A DNA stretch of 64,000 bases from Streptomyces sp. 71268 (GCF_029392895.1 NZ_CP114200.1:1948501-2012500), one strand, 5' to 3'. Counted from the stretch's first letter, positions 35,245 through 45,322 are shown. Program-made: numbers and translations. The notes: a model not told the origin generated them from the sequence alone.

Positions 35245-38200
35245 ATGGTGAGGAACGAGCAGCGTGGTGAGCCGGCGGGGGGTGGGGCCCCGGACGGCGC
35301 GAGCGCGCACGCCGCGGCGCTGGCGGGGTTCTCGGCGGCCACCCGTGGCTGGTTCACCGGGGCGTTCACGGCGCCGACCGCCGCCCAGGCCGGCGCCTGG
35401 CGAGCGATCGGCGAGGGTTCGGACGTGCTGGTGGTCGCGCCCACCGGCTCGGGCAAGACCCTCGCGGCCTTCCTGGCCGCGCTCGACCAGCTCACGAGCG
35501 TGCCGCCGCCGGCGGAGGCGAAGAAGCGCTGTCGCGTGCTGTACGTGTCGCCACTCAAGGCCCTCGCGGTGGACGTGGAGCGCAACCTGCGCAGCCCGCT
35601 GACCGGCATCCGGCAGGAGGCGGTGCGGCGCGGCCTGCCCGAACCGGAGGTGCGGGTGGGTATCCGGTCCGGCGACACCCCGCCGGCGGAGCGCCGCGCC
35701 CAGGCCACCCGGCCGCCGGACATCCTGATCACCACGCCCGAGTCGCTGTTCCTGATGCTGACCTCCGCCGCGCGCGAGGCGCTGGCCGGCGTCGAGACGG
35801 TCATCCTGGACGAGGTGCACGCGGTGGCGGGCACCAAGCGCGGTGCGCACCTGGCGCTCTCCCTGGAGCGGCTCGACGCCCTGCGCGGGGCGGGCGAGGG
35901 CGGGTCGGGACGCGCGCGTCCGGCGCGCCGCATCGGCCTGTCCGCGACGGTGCGCCCGGTGCAGGAGGTGGCGCGCTATCTCTCGCCGGGGCGCCGGGTG
36001 GAGATCGTCCAGCCGCCTTCCGGCAAGGAGTTCGACCTGTCGGTGGTCGTCCCGGTGGAGGATCTGGGCGAGTTGGGCTCCTCGCCCGTGCGGGACGGGC
36101 AGGAGCAGGAGGGCGAGCGGCCGTCCATCTGGCCGCACGTGGAGGAGCGGATCGTCGACCTGGTGCAGGCCCACCGTTCGACCATCGTCTTCGCCAACTC
36201 CCGCCGCCTGGCCGAGCGGCTGTGCAACCGGCTCAACGAGATCGCGTACGAGCGGGCCACCGGCGACCCGCTACCCGAGCACCACGCGCCGGCCGAGGTG
36301 ATGGCCGAGGCGGGGGCGGCCAAGGGCGCGCCAGCGGTGCTGGCCCGCGCGCACCACGGCTCGGTCTCCAAGGAGCAGCGGGCGCTGGTCGAGGAGGACC
36401 TCAAGGCCGGCCGGCTGCCCGCCGTGGTCGCCACCTCGAGCCTGGAGCTCGGTATCGACATGGGCGCCGTGGACCTGGTCGTACAGGTCGAGTCGCCGCC
36501 CTCGGTGGCCTCCGGGCTGCAGCGGGTCGGCCGCGCGGGCCACCAGGTGGGGGCCGTGTCCACCGGCGTCGTCTTCCCCAAGTACCGCGGTGACCTGGTG
36601 CAGGCCGCGGTGGTCACCGAGCGGATGCGCGCCGGCGCGATCGAGGCGCTGCGCGTCCCGGCCAACCCGCTCGACGTTCTCGCACAGCAACTGGTCGCCA
36701 TGACGGCGATGGACACCTGGGACGTCGACGAGCTGTTGGCCGTCGTGCGCCGGGCCGCGCCCTTCGCGACGTTGCCCGAGTCGGCGTTCACGGCGGTGCT
36801 CGACATGCTCGCAGGGCGCTATCCCTCGGACGCCTTCGCCGAGTTGCGGCCCCGGGTGGTCTGGGACCGGGTCGCCGGGACGGTCACCGGCCGCCCCGGG
36901 GCGCAGCGGCTCGCGGTCACCTCCGGCGGCACGATCCCCGACCGTGGGCTGTTCGGGGTCTTCCTCGCCGGCGCCGAGCCCTCCAGCGGCGGGGGCGGCC
37001 GAAGCGGCGGGCGGCGGGTCGGCGAGTTGGACGAGGAGATGGTGTACGAGTCCCGGGTGGGCGACGTGTTCACCCTCGGGACGACCTCGTGGCGGATCGA
37101 GGACATCACGCGGGACCGGGTGCTGGTGACGCCCGCGCCCGGCGTGCCGGGGCGGCTGCCGTTCTGGAAGGGCGACCAGCTCGGCAGGCCGCTGGAGCTG
37201 GGCCGCGCCCTGGGCGCCTTCCTGCGGGAGGTCGGCGCCCTGGCCCCGGAGGCCGCCCGGGACCGGCTGAGTGCCGCCGGGCTCGACCGCTGGGCGGCGG
37301 ACAACGTGCTGGCGTACGTCACGGAGCAGCGCACGGCGTGCGGCCACGTCCCGGACGACCGCACCATCGTGGTCGAGCGGTTCCGGGACGAGCTGGGCGA
37401 CTGGCGCGTGGTCATCCACTCCCCCTTCGGCGCGCAGGTGCACGCCCCTTGGGCGCTGGCCCTCGGCGCCCGGCTGACCGAGCGGTACGGGATGGACGCC
37501 CAGGTCATGCACGCCGACGACGGCATCGTGCTGCGGCTGCCCGACGCGGACCTGCTCGGCCTCGACCTGCTCGACGTAACCATGCAGACGGAGCTGGGCG
37601 ACGGCGAGCCGGCCTCCGCGGCCGGCACGCGGCCGGCGCCCGACCACGGCACGGCCTTCGACAGCGAGCAGTCCCCCGTCGGCGCGGCCGACGTCGTCTT
37701 CGACCAGGGCGAAGTGTCCCAGTTGGTGACCGACGAGGTGGGCGGCTCGGCGCTGTTCGCCGCCCGCTTCCGGGAGTGCGCCGCCCGTGCGCTGCTCCTG
37801 CCGCGACGCAGCCCGGGCAAGCGCACCCCACTGTGGCAGCAGCGCCAGCGGGCGTCGCAACTGTTGCAGGTGGCCAGCGAGTTCGGTTCGTTCCCGATCG
37901 TCCTGGAGGCCGTCCGCGAGTGCCTCCAGGACGTCTTCGACGTGCCGGGGCTGACCGAGCTGATGGGCGACATCGAGGCGCGCCGCGTGCGGCTGGTGGA
38001 GGTGACCACGCCCGAGCCCTCGCCGTTCGCGCGCTCCCTCCTCTTCGGGTACGTGGCCCAGTTCCTCTACGAGGGCGACTCGCCGCTGGCCGAGCGCCGG
38101 GCCGCCGCGCTCTCGCTGGACTCGCGGCTCCTGGCCGAGCTACTCGGCCAGGCGGAGCTGCGCGAGTTGCTGGACCCCGAGGTGCTGGCCGAGCTGGAAC

Positions 38201-40215
38201 GCGAGTTGGCCTGGCTTAGCGACGATCGGCGGATCAAGGACGCCGAGGCCGTCGCCGACGCCCTGCGCGTTCTCGGGCCGCTCACCGACGAGGAGTTGGC
38301 ACGCCGGGGCGCGGCGCCCGAGTGGCCGACGGAACTGGAGTCCGCCCGGCGCGCCATTCGGGTGCGCATCGCGGGCCGCCAGCACTGGGCCGCGGTGGAG
38401 GACGCGGGGCGGCTGCGGGACGCGCTGGGCACGGCGCTGCCGGTCGGCGTCCCTGAGGCGTTCACCGAGCCGGTACGGGACCCGCTGGGTGACCTCCTGG
38501 CCCGGTACGCGCGCACGCACGGGCCCTTCACCTCGGCCGACGCGGCGGCGCGCTTCGGCCTCGGCCCGGCCGTCACGGACGGCGCGCTGCACCGCCTGGC
38601 CGCCGACAACCGGGTCGTCCAGGGCGAGTTCCACCCCTCGGGCATCGGCCAGGAATGGTGCGACGCGGCGGTGCTGCGCAGGTTGCGGCGGCGGTCCCTG
38701 GCCGCCCTGCGCCACGAGTTGGAGCCGGTCGCGCCGTCCGCGCTCGCCGCGTTCCTGCCGCAGTGGCAGCACGTGGGCGGTGGCGGGCTGCGCGGCGTGG
38801 ACGGCCTGGTGCGCGCCATCGAGCAGTTGCAGGGCGCGGCGGTGCCCGCCTCCGCGCTGGAGAAGCTGGTGCTGCCCTCCCGAGTTGCGCGGTACTCGCC
38901 GGCCCTCCTCGACGAGTTGACCGTGGCCGGGGAGGTGGTGTGGGCCGGCGCGGGCGCGCTGCCCGGCAAGGACGGCTGGGTCTCGCTCTACCTGGCGGAG
39001 GCCGCGCCCCTGCTGCTGCCCGAGCCACGCCCGCTGGAGCTGACCCCGCTCCACGAGGCGGTGCTCGGCGCGCTCGCCGGTGGGTACGGACTGTTCTTCC
39101 GCCAGATCGCCGACCAGGTGCGGGCCGCCGGGCTCGCCGAGCCGACGCCCGGCGCCGACGCCGAGATCGCCGACGTCATCTGGGACCTGGCCTGGTCCGG
39201 CCGGATCACCAACGACACCGTCGCCCCGCTGCGCTCCCTCCTCGGATCCGGGCGCACGGCGGGGGCGACCGCCCACCGCGCCAAGCGGGCGGTCCCACGC
39301 GGCCGGTACGGCTCGTTGACGGGCTCGCGGGGGTACGGCCGGGTGGCCCGTCCCACGGCCTCGCTCGGCGGGCCGCCCACGGTGGCGGGGCGCTGGTCGC
39401 TGGTGCCCGAGCGGGCGGCCGACCCCACGCACCGGGCGCACGCGCTGGCCAGCACGCTGCTCGACCGGCACGGCGTCGTGACCCGCGGCGCGGTGGCGGC
39501 CGAAGGGGTCGAGGGTGGGTTCGCCGCGGCCTACCGGGTGCTGTCCGTCTTCGAAGAGAGCGGCCAGGCGCGCCGTGGCTATGTCGTGGAGGGGCTGGGG
39601 GCCGCCCAGTTCGCCATGGACGGGGCGGTGGACCGGCTCCGCGCGGTGGGTACGGCGCGCGACCGCGCGGAGGGCGCGGCCCTCGACCCGGCCTTCCGCC
39701 ACGGCCTGGGCGACGGCGCGGGACGCGACGGCGGCCCGGGGGCGGGCTCCGCGTCGCGGGCCCTGGTGCTCGCGGCCGCCGACCCCGCCAACGCGTACGG
39801 CGCCGCCCTCAACTGGCCGGACCCACCGCCGGGCGCCACCCACAAGCCGGGACGCAAGGCCGGCTCGCTGGTGGTCCTGGTCGACGGCGAACTGGTGCTC
39901 TACCTGGAACGCGGCGGAAAGACGCTCCTCGCCTGGCCCAGCTCGACCGGCGCGCCCCCGCCCTCCCCCGAGCGCACCACCCCCTCGCCGGCCCCGCCGC
40001 GCGAACCGGCCCACGGCCCCGGCGCAGCCGACGACCCCCGGCTGATACCGGCGTTCGAAGCGCTGGCCACCGCGGCCCACGCCGGGTCCCTCGGCACCAT
40101 CACGGTCGAGCGGATCAACGGTCTGGCGGCGCTCTCCTCACCGTACGGACCACCCCTGGAGACCGCCGGCTTCCACGCCACCCCCCGCGGGCTACGCCTG
40201 CGCTCCCCGCGCTGA
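35245..40215 (+). CDS. lhr: Large superfamily-2 helicase Lhr
   Basis: 1656 residues; a DNA-repair helicase translocating 3'-5' on single strands. Walker A APTGSGKT near residue 65, the Walker B DEVH box in VILDEVHAVAGTKRG near 190, SAT motif (LSATVRPVQEVARYL), VFANSRRLAERL and the arginine finger motif GLQRVGRAGHQ near 429. The rest is the Lhr-core winged-helix and beta-barrel region plus the long C-terminal domain found in full-length Lhr. A low-complexity stretch near the C-terminus (RGGKTLLAWPSS..., then Pro-rich) is atypical. ATG 35245 follows GTGCACGATGGGGGC. It is adjacent to a Nei-type glycosylase, a recurring actinobacterial repair pair. Confidence 0.94.
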   Translation: MVRNEQRGEPAGGGAPDGASAHAAALAGFSAATRGWFTGAFTAPTAAQAGAWRAIGEGSDVLVVAPTGSGKTLAAFLAALDQLTSVPPPAEAKKRCRVLYVSPLKALAVDVERNLRSPLTGIRQEAVRRGLPEPEVRVGIRSGDTPPAERRAQATRPPDILITTPESLFLMLTSAAREALAGVETVILDEVHAVAGTKRGAHLALSLERLDALRGAGEGGSGRARPARRIGLSATVRPVQEVARYLSPGRRVEIVQPPSGKEFDLSVVVPVEDLGELGSSPVRDGQEQEGERPSIWPHVEERIVDLVQAHRSTIVFANSRRLAERLCNRLNEIAYERATGDPLPEHHAPAEVMAEAGAAKGAPAVLARAHHGSVSKEQRALVEEDLKAGRLPAVVATSSLELGIDMGAVDLVVQVESPPSVASGLQRVGRAGHQVGAVSTGVVFPKYRGDLVQAAVVTERMRAGAIEALRVPANPLDVLAQQLVAMTAMDTWDVDELLAVVRRAAPFATLPESAFTAVLDMLAGRYPSDAFAELRPRVVWDRVAGTVTGRPGAQRLAVTSGGTIPDRGLFGVFLAGAEPSSGGGGRSGGRRVGELDEEMVYESRVGDVFTLGTTSWRIEDITRDRVLVTPAPGVPGRLPFWKGDQLGRPLELGRALGAFLREVGALAPEAARDRLSAAGLDRWAADNVLAYVTEQRTACGHVPDDRTIVVERFRDELGDWRVVIHSPFGAQVHAPWALALGARLTERYGMDAQVMHADDGIVLRLPDADLLGLDLLDVTMQTELGDGEPASAAGTRPAPDHGTAFDSEQSPVGAADVVFDQGEVSQLVTDEVGGSALFAARFRECAARALLLPRRSPGKRTPLWQQRQRASQLLQVASEFGSFPIVLEAVRECLQDVFDVPGLTELMGDIEARRVRLVEVTTPEPSPFARSLLFGYVAQFLYEGDSPLAERRAAALSLDSRLLAELLGQAELRELLDPEVLAELERELAWLSDDRRIKDAEAVADALRVLGPLTDEELARRGAAPEWPTELESARRAIRVRIAGRQHWAAVEDAGRLRDALGTALPVGVPEAFTEPVRDPLGDLLARYARTHGPFTSADAAARFGLGPAVTDGALHRLAADNRVVQGEFHPSGIGQEWCDAAVLRRLRRRSLAALRHELEPVAPSALAAFLPQWQHVGGGGLRGVDGLVRAIEQLQGAAVPASALEKLVLPSRVARYSPALLDELTVAGEVVWAGAGALPGKDGWVSLYLAEAAPLLLPEPRPLELTPLHEAVLGALAGGYGLFFRQIADQVRAAGLAEPTPGADAEIADVIWDLAWSGRITNDTVAPLRSLLGSGRTAGATAHRAKRAVPRGRYGSLTGSRGYGRVARPTASLGGPPTVAGRWSLVPERAADPTHRAHALASTLLDRHGVVTRGAVAAEGVEGGFAAAYRVLSVFEESGQARRGYVVEGLGAAQFAMDGAVDRLRAVGTARDRAEGAALDPAFRHGLGDGAGRDGGPGAGSASRALVLAAADPANAYGAALNWPDPPPGATHKPGRKAGSLVVLVDGELVLYLERGGKTLLAWPSSTGAPPPSPERTTPSPAPPREPAHGPGAADDPRLIPAFEALATAAHAGSLGTITVERINGLAALSSPYGPPLETAGFHATPRGLRLRSPR

Positions 40216-40354
40216 GGCTGGCCCGCTGGCCGAGGACGGGGCGGGGGCAGGGCGGCATCCGCCGACCGTAGAGCGCCGAACGCCAAGCACTGGCCGCCGG
40301 GCGCCGGGCACCCTGGTCGGCACCCGACCGCGCGAGGAACGGCATGATGGCCTC

Positions 40355-41227
40355 ATGCCCGAAGGAGACACGGTCTGGCGCACCGCACACCGCCTCCACG
40401 CCGCGTTGGCGGGCAAGCCCCTGACCCGTTGGGAGCTACGCGCTCCGACCGGCGCCAGCCTGCGCCCCGACGCCCGCGGCAACCGGCGCCCCCGCCTCCC
40501 CGAGACCGACCTGACCGGACGGCACGTGCACGAGGTCGTACCGCGCGGCAAGCACCTGCTCGCCCGCGTCGAGGGGGGCCTCACGCTCCACTCGCACCTG
40601 CGGATGGACGGCGCCTGGTACGTCTACGACAGCGGTGAGCGCTGGCGCGGCGGCCCGGGGCACCAGATCCGGGCGGTGCTCGGGGTGGCGGACCGTACGG
40701 CCGTCGGCTACCGGTTGCCCGTGCTCGGCCTCCTGCCCACCGCCGAGGAGCACACCGTCGTCGGCCACCTCGGCCCGGACCTGCTGGGCCCGGACTGGGA
40801 CCCGGACGAGGCGCTGCGCCGCGTACTCGCCACACCGCGCCGAGCACTCGGCGAAGCGCTGCTGGACCAGCGCAACCTCGCGGGCATCGGCAACGTGTAC
40901 AAGGCCGAGCTGTGCTTCCTGCTCCGGGTCAGCCCGTGGTCGCCGGTGGCCGATCTCGGCATATCAGCACGCCAGCGACTGATGCCACTGGCCAAGAAGT
41001 TGCTGGAGGTCAACAAGGCGCGCCCCACCCGGATCACCACTGCCGAGCGCCACCCCGACCACCGGCTGTGGGTCTACGGCCGCGCGGGCAAACCGTGTAC
41101 GCGCTGCGGCACGGCCATCCGCGTGGCCCAACAGACCAGCCCTGACGACCCGAACAGCACCCCGGCCCGCATCACCTACTGGTGCCCCCGCTGCCAGCCG
41201 GGCCCCGGGCCCGAGCCGGCACCGTAA
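40355..41227 (+). CDS. nei2: Nei2/endonuclease VIII-type DNA glycosylase
   Basis: 290 residues. Removes oxidised bases. MPEGDTVWRTAHRLH supplies the catalytic Pro2 and Glu3, RGKHLL is the lysine loop, and HSHLRMDGAWYVY and LLDQRNLAGIGNVYKAELCF form the H2TH domain. The zinc finger is CTRCGTAI then CPRCQ at the C-terminus. Lies 139 bp after lhr on the same strand. The family splits into Nei1/Nei2; the proximity to Lhr favours Nei2, which I infer without a tree. Confidence 0.93.
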   Translation: MPEGDTVWRTAHRLHAALAGKPLTRWELRAPTGASLRPDARGNRRPRLPETDLTGRHVHEVVPRGKHLLARVEGGLTLHSHLRMDGAWYVYDSGERWRGGPGHQIRAVLGVADRTAVGYRLPVLGLLPTAEEHTVVGHLGPDLLGPDWDPDEALRRVLATPRRALGEALLDQRNLAGIGNVYKAELCFLLRVSPWSPVADLGISARQRLMPLAKKLLEVNKARPTRITTAERHPDHRLWVYGRAGKPCTRCGTAIRVAQQTSPDDPNSTPARITYWCPRCQPGPGPEPAP

Positions 41228-41297
41228 GCCCTCACCCGATACGGGCGGCACCACAGCCGCACCGACCGAGTACGGGCCCGTACGGCGGCACGGCGAT

Positions 41298-42075
41298 CAG
41301 GACCAGGCCTCACCACTGCCGGACACCGCCGCGCCCCCATGGCCGCACCTGATGCTCCTCCAGGACCACGCCGATGCTCCCCTGCCATGCCCAGCGCCGC
41401 ACCCAGCAGGGCCGACAGGATCACGCCCAGCGCGACCGCCCCCGGCCTCGGCGTCTCCCTCTGCCTCTGCCCCGACGAGCCCCGGCGCACCACCGCGTCC
41501 CACAGGCCACTCCCGTACAGCCAGCCGCGCTACGAAGAAACGCGCCGCCCACCCCTCGTACGCCCCCGCGCCCTCCGCCAGCCCGCGCGCCGCCGCGACC
41601 CGCCGCCGCCCACCCGTACGGGTTCGCGCACCGCGAGCCGCGCCGACACCGCCGTGTCCGTCCCCCTCGCGGCCCGAGCCGCAGGACGCACCCACGCCAC
41701 TCCAGCACCCCGCGTCGTCGGCCCCCGCCCTCCGTGGCGCGCCCGCCCCATCCCCCGCTCGCTGCCGTGCCCCCGACGGTCGGCCGGCGCGCAGTGCACA
41801 GGCAGCAGGCTCAGGCCCCAGCCGCCCGCGAGCAGCGCTCCCTCCACCGGTCCCGCCTGCGCGGATTCGGCAGCCGTCCGCAGCACGGCCCAGCCCCAGG
41901 CCCCGCTCAACAGCAGCGCGCCGGCCAGTCGCACGCGGTCAGGCACCGTCGGCCGTCGCCCACTCCCCGAACCCACGGTGACTCGCCCCCACGCGACGGC
42001 GATGCCCCGCCTCCCCGAGGCCCGCCCCACGGCTTGGCCCAGGGCGCCTCCCCCGGGCGCCTGCCCGGCGCTCAA
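41298..42075 (-). pseudogene. Probably decayed membrane-protein gene, split over two frames
   Basis: Coding-like sequence on the minus strand with hydrophobic segments in two frames. The frame from 42075 contains RVRLAGALLLSGAWGWAVLR and GALLAGGWGLSLLPVHC. The good signal then shifts frame near 41590 (LAEGAGAYEGWAARFFVAR), and returns to the first frame at RGWLYGSGLWDAVVRRG and AVALGVILSALLGAALGMA, after an in-frame TAG at 41530. Two compensating shifts would restore one open reading frame. It could be a true pseudogene, or a gene with sequence errors in GC-rich runs. No function is assigned. Confidence 0.4.
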
Positions 42076-42567
42076 CAGCCGGCGGACGCGGAACGAACTG
42101 AGAACGTAGGGCGGATATCGGTTCGTCTCGCATGTCCGGGCACCTCTCGCGGTAGGGCTCGGGGCGCCGGGCCCCTTCGCACACCCCGTACTGGTCCTGT
42201 CGTGCCAGTCTCACCCGACGCCCCGCCCCTCGCATCCGAAGCGTGTCCGCCACGCCACCCCGTGTGACTCCCAGTGCGACGCGCTCTGCGACTCCCGGTG
42301 CGACCTGCGGTGCGACGCGCCGAGACGCCCCGCACCGCCGACGGCCCCGCGACACGACGGAGCCGGCCCCACATCCCGTGGGGCCGGCTCCGTGTCGACA
42401 GGGCCTGCCGCGTTCCGGTGACGTTCCGGTGGCGGCGCGGAATTCCGACGGAATCCGCCGCCGAAATCCGGAACGCGTCAACGCGTCATCACGCCCAGCA
42501 GCGCGAGGAAACGCCCACTCGCGCAGGTCAGAGGCTCATTTCACCATTCGCGAGCCCTGACCTAAGC
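42076..42567. other. Intergenic region with dps terminator
   Basis: About 490 bp between the decayed gene and dps. The strong hairpin at 42359-42391 is here. I see no believable gene; the open frames have no homologous look and unbiased codon use. Confidence 0.6.
42359..42391 (-). terminator. Hairpin downstream of dps
   Basis: 13-bp perfect stem GGAGCCGGCCCCA (42359-42371) with its complement at 42379-42391 and a 7-nt loop. It is 177 bp past the dps stop on the minus strand. Confidence 0.75.
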
Positions 42568-43038
42568 TCAGCCGGCCTCCGCCTGGAACATCCAGGCGTG
42601 CTTCTCAAGGTCCGCGGTCAGGCCGATGAGGATGTCCTGCGACACCGGGTCGGGCTTGTCGGTGGCCGCGATGCGCTCGCGCATCCGGCCGATGACCGCG
42701 TTGAGCGCCCCGACCAGGATCTGCACGGCCTCGGTGTCCTTGATCCAACCGTCCTTGACGTTCTCGATGCCGCTCGTCTTGGCGACGGTCTCGGCTCGGC
42801 CGTCGGGGCTCACGCCGATCGCGGACGCGCGCTCGGCCACGGTGTCGGTGTGTGTCCGCGCGGACTCCACCACATCGTCGAGCTGCAGGTGGATGGAGCG
42901 GAACCGGGGGCCGATCACGTTCCAGTGCACCTGCTTGGCCACCAGGGACAGATCCACCAGGTCCACCAGCGCACCCTGGAGCGCGTCGCCGACGGTCTTC
43001 CGGTCCGACTCGGGCAGCGAGCTCTTGACGACAGTCAT
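42568..43038 (-). CDS. dps: Dps family DNA-protection ferritin
   Basis: 156 residues; forms a dodecameric iron-oxidising cage that protects DNA. Ferroxidase residues are in QVHWNVIGPRFRSIHLQLDD and the following VVESARTHTDTVAERA. The C-terminus DLEKHAWMFQAEA is typical. A strong ribosome site (AGGAGGA) precedes ATG 43038. The compact C-terminus places it with the short-tailed Streptomyces Dps; S. coelicolor has several paralogues and this location fits the one called DpsB. Single gene with its own hairpin downstream. Confidence 0.93.
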   Translation of the reverse strand: MTVVKSSLPESDRKTVGDALQGALVDLVDLSLVAKQVHWNVIGPRFRSIHLQLDDVVESARTHTDTVAERASAIGVSPDGRAETVAKTSGIENVKDGWIKDTEAVQILVGALNAVIGRMRERIAATDKPDPVSQDILIGLTADLEKHAWMFQAEAG

Positions 43039-43092
43039 AAATTCCTCCTATGTGACGGATAAGTCCCTTCCCTCACCCTGCCATACTCCCGC

Positions 43093-43098
43093 GTACCC
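43093..43098 (-). promoter_or_regulatory. Possible stress-sigma -10 element of dps
   Basis: GGGTAC on the minus strand, 55 bp before the dps start, matches the GGGTAY -10 of Streptomyces SigB/SigH-type promoters. I found no good GNNT -35 at the normal spacing, so support is weak. Confidence 0.3.
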
Positions 43099-43275
43099 AG
43101 GCATACGCGGCATATGGCCAACACGTTCCACCTTCTCGAACGGACCATCCACCTACCCCCCGCCACCAGGCCCACTCCAGCCAGCGCGACCCCACTCCCC
43201 CACCGCCCGCCGCCCCGCCACGACCGGCACCGGCCCCACACCGCACGCCGACCCACCCAGTCCAAGGACTCAGCA

Positions 43276-43384
43276 ACCCAGCCCAGCCCGGCCTGACCCC
43301 ACCCAGCCCAGCCCGGCCTGACCCCACCCAGCCCACCTCGGCCCCCACCCACCCACCCAGCCAGCCAGCCAGCCAGCCAGCCAG
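43276..43384. repeat. 25-bp tandem duplication and CCAG microsatellite
   Basis: A 25-bp unit (ACCCAGCCCAGCCCGGCCTG plus ACCCC) occurs twice in tandem at 43276-43300 and 43301-43325, with a diverged third copy. Seven CCAG tetramers follow at 43357-43384. It lies between the clgR terminator and the dps promoter. Confidence 0.9.
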
Positions 43385-43396
43385 CCCCACAACGCC

Positions 43397-43429
43397 GTAC
43401 GCCCCGTCCGGGACTCGGACGGGGCGTAC
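43397..43429. terminator. Hairpin after clgR
   Basis: 14-bp perfect stem, arms GTACGCCCCGTCCG (43397-43410) and its complement at 43416-43429, 5-nt loop. Ends the cinA-clgR side transcript on the minus strand. Confidence 0.8.
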
Positions 43430-43474
43430 GGGACAGCAGGTGCTCGGCTGGTCGCGCGGCCGATGGACGGCTCT

Positions 43475-43858
43475 CTAGGCGGCGACCACGTTGACCGCCT
43501 CGGTGGGCGCCTTGATGGTGACCCGCTCCTCCGGGACGGACGTCACCGAGGTCACGGACACGGAGTTCAGGCGTGGCCGCATCGGCGCCGGCACCGGCTC
43601 GCTCGCCGCGGCGGACCGCGCCAGCTCGGCGAGCGCCAGCTCGTCGCTCACTTCGCGCATCACCTGGGACATGCGTACATCCAGGGCGTCGCAGATGGCG
43701 GAGAGCAGTTCGGAGGACGCTTCCTTCTGTCCTCGCTCGACTTCTGAGAGGTATCCCAGGGACACCCGGGCGGACGAGGAGACCTCGCGCAGCGTCCGGC
43801 CCTGGCGCTGACGCTGTCGGCGCAGCACGTCACCCAGCAGGCGACGGAGCAGAATCAT
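43475..43858 (-). CDS. clgR: Clp protease regulator ClgR
   Basis: 127-residue XRE-type activator of clp and lon protease genes. The helix-turn-helix is in [40 protein letters not shown] form, near residues 20-60. The protein starts [19 protein letters not shown] and ends NVVAA; in S. lividans the C-terminal alanines of ClgR target it for ClpP degradation, and the same tail is seen here. GGAGGGAG precedes ATG 43858. It follows cinA by 109 bp, as in mycobacteria and other actinobacteria. Confidence 0.95.
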   Translation of the reverse strand: MILLRRLLGDVLRRQRQRQGRTLREVSSSARVSLGYLSEVERGQKEASSELLSAICDALDVRMSQVMREVSDELALAELARSAAASEPVPAPMRPRLNSVSVTSVTSVPEERVTIKAPTEAVNVVAA

Positions 43859-43967
43859 CGCTGGCTCCCTCCTCGGACCGCGTATCCGGTTCCTTCTCGC
43901 CCCACCGTACCGCCTCGGGCTCCACCCGTGCCGGGGGCGATGTCGTGTTCACTCAGGGCTGCAAACA

Positions 43968-44549
43968 TCAAACGGGCCCACCCTGTTCCGTACCCTGTGC
44001 CCTCGCATTCTCAATCAATTCGCTCTGCAGCAGTTCGAGGGCGGATGTGACGCTGCGTGCTCGGATTTCGGCGCGGTTTCCAGCCAGTTGCAGCTCCGTG
44101 GCGGCCGATGCGTCGTGCGGGCCGGCGACCGCGATGTGGACGGTGCCCACCGGTTGGCCGTCCTGTGGCTCGGGCCCGGCGACCCCGGTGGTGGCGAGTG
44201 CCCAGTCGGCCCCGACCACGCGTCGTACGCCCCGTGCCATCTGGGCCGCGACCTCGGCGTCCACCGCTCCGCGCGCGGCGAGCAGCGCCTCGTCCACGCC
44301 CAGCACGCCGGCCTTGACCTCGGTGGCGTACGCCGTGACCGAGCCGCGGAAGGAGCGCGAGGCTCCGGGCGCGTCCGTGAGCGCCGCGGCGAGCAGTCCG
44401 CCGGTCAGCGATTCGGCCACCGCCACGCTCTCGCCACGGGCGCCGAGCGTCGTCAACACGTCGGTCGCGAGCGTCGCCCGTCGCGCGCGTGCGGCGATCG
44501 CCTCGTCCGCCAGCGCGCGCTCTTCCGTCACTGAATCCGCCTCAGACAC
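43968..44549 (-). CDS. cinA: CinA C-terminal-domain protein (PncC-type amidohydrolase)
   Basis: 193 residues; the single CinA/PncC domain, without the N-terminal molybdopterin-binding-like half. Motifs: VAVAESLTGGLLAAALTDAPGAS (catalytic Ser/Thr-Gly-Gly region), GSVTAYATEVKAGVLGV, and ALATTGVAGPEPQDGQPVGTVHIAV. Likely nicotinamide mononucleotide deamidase in the pyridine-nucleotide cycle (family knowledge). The N-terminal 30 residues are variable. Between pgsA (104 bp) and clgR on the same strand. Confidence 0.92.
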   Translation of the reverse strand: MSEADSVTEERALADEAIAARARRATLATDVLTTLGARGESVAVAESLTGGLLAAALTDAPGASRSFRGSVTAYATEVKAGVLGVDEALLAARGAVDAEVAAQMARGVRRVVGADWALATTGVAGPEPQDGQPVGTVHIAVAGPHDASAATELQLAGNRAEIRARSVTSALELLQSELIENARAQGTEQGGPV

Positions 44550-44653
44550 CGTGCTCCCTCTTCACTCCCATCGGCTTCGGACGGCGACGGGCGGTGGGGT
44601 CCCCACCGCCCGCAGCACGCCACTCCCTCACCGGGTTCCCCATACCGCGCACG

Positions 44654-45322
44654 TCAGCGCACCGATTCCCGGTCCGTTCCCGCTCGCGTGCGCGCGCGTT
44701 CGCGCTCGGCGGCGAGGCCGGCGCGGCGCAGCACGACGGCCTGGCGTACGTAGTCCAGGCCGGTCACCACGGTGAGCAGCACGGCCACCGCCATCACCCA
44801 GAAACGCAGGGTGGCCAGCGGGCCGGTCAGCGCGAGGATGTACATGCCCACGGCCGTGCCCTGCGCCAGCGTCTTCATCTTGCCGCCGCGGCTGGCCGGA
44901 ATGACGCCGTGCTTGATCACCCAGAAGCGCATCAGGGTGATGCCGATCTCGCGGAAGAGGATCACGCCGGTGACCCACCACGGCAGGTCGGACAGCACGG
45001 ACAGGCAGACCAGCGCCGCTCCCATGATCGCCTTGTCCGCTATCGGGTCGGCGATCTTCCCGAAGTCGGTGACGAGGTTGTAGCGCCGCGCGAGCTGGCC
45101 GTCGAACAGGTCGGTGATCATCGCTACCGAGAACGCCGCCCAGGCGAAGGAGCGCCAGGCCGGGTCGTAGCCGTCGCCGTGCAGCATCAGCAGCACGAAA
45201 CCGGGCACCAGCACGAGCCGCACCATGGTGAGGATGTTGGCGATGTTCCACAGCCCGGCGGTGCGGGCGGTCACCGTCGCCGTACGGGCGCCTCCCGCCG
45301 CGGAGGCCGGGACTCCGGTCAT
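44654..45322 (-). CDS. pgsA: CDP-alcohol phosphatidyltransferase PgsA
   Basis: 222 residues from ATG 45322, which overlaps the rimO stop (ATGA). Makes phosphatidylglycerol phosphate from CDP-diacylglycerol in the membrane. The CDP-OH-P signature D-x2-DG-x2-AR-x8-G-x3-D-x3-D is complete and starts at [10 protein letters not shown]. Several hydrophobic helices ([59 protein letters not shown]). Actinobacteria carry several paralogues, so the exact alcohol substrate is inferred. Confidence 0.9.
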   Translation of the reverse strand: MTGVPASAAGGARTATVTARTAGLWNIANILTMVRLVLVPGFVLLMLHGDGYDPAWRSFAWAAFSVAMITDLFDGQLARRYNLVTDFGKIADPIADKAIMGAALVCLSVLSDLPWWVTGVILFREIGITLMRFWVIKHGVIPASRGGKMKTLAQGTAVGMYILALTGPLATLRFWVMAVAVLLTVVTGLDYVRQAVVLRRAGLAAERERARTRAGTDRESVR

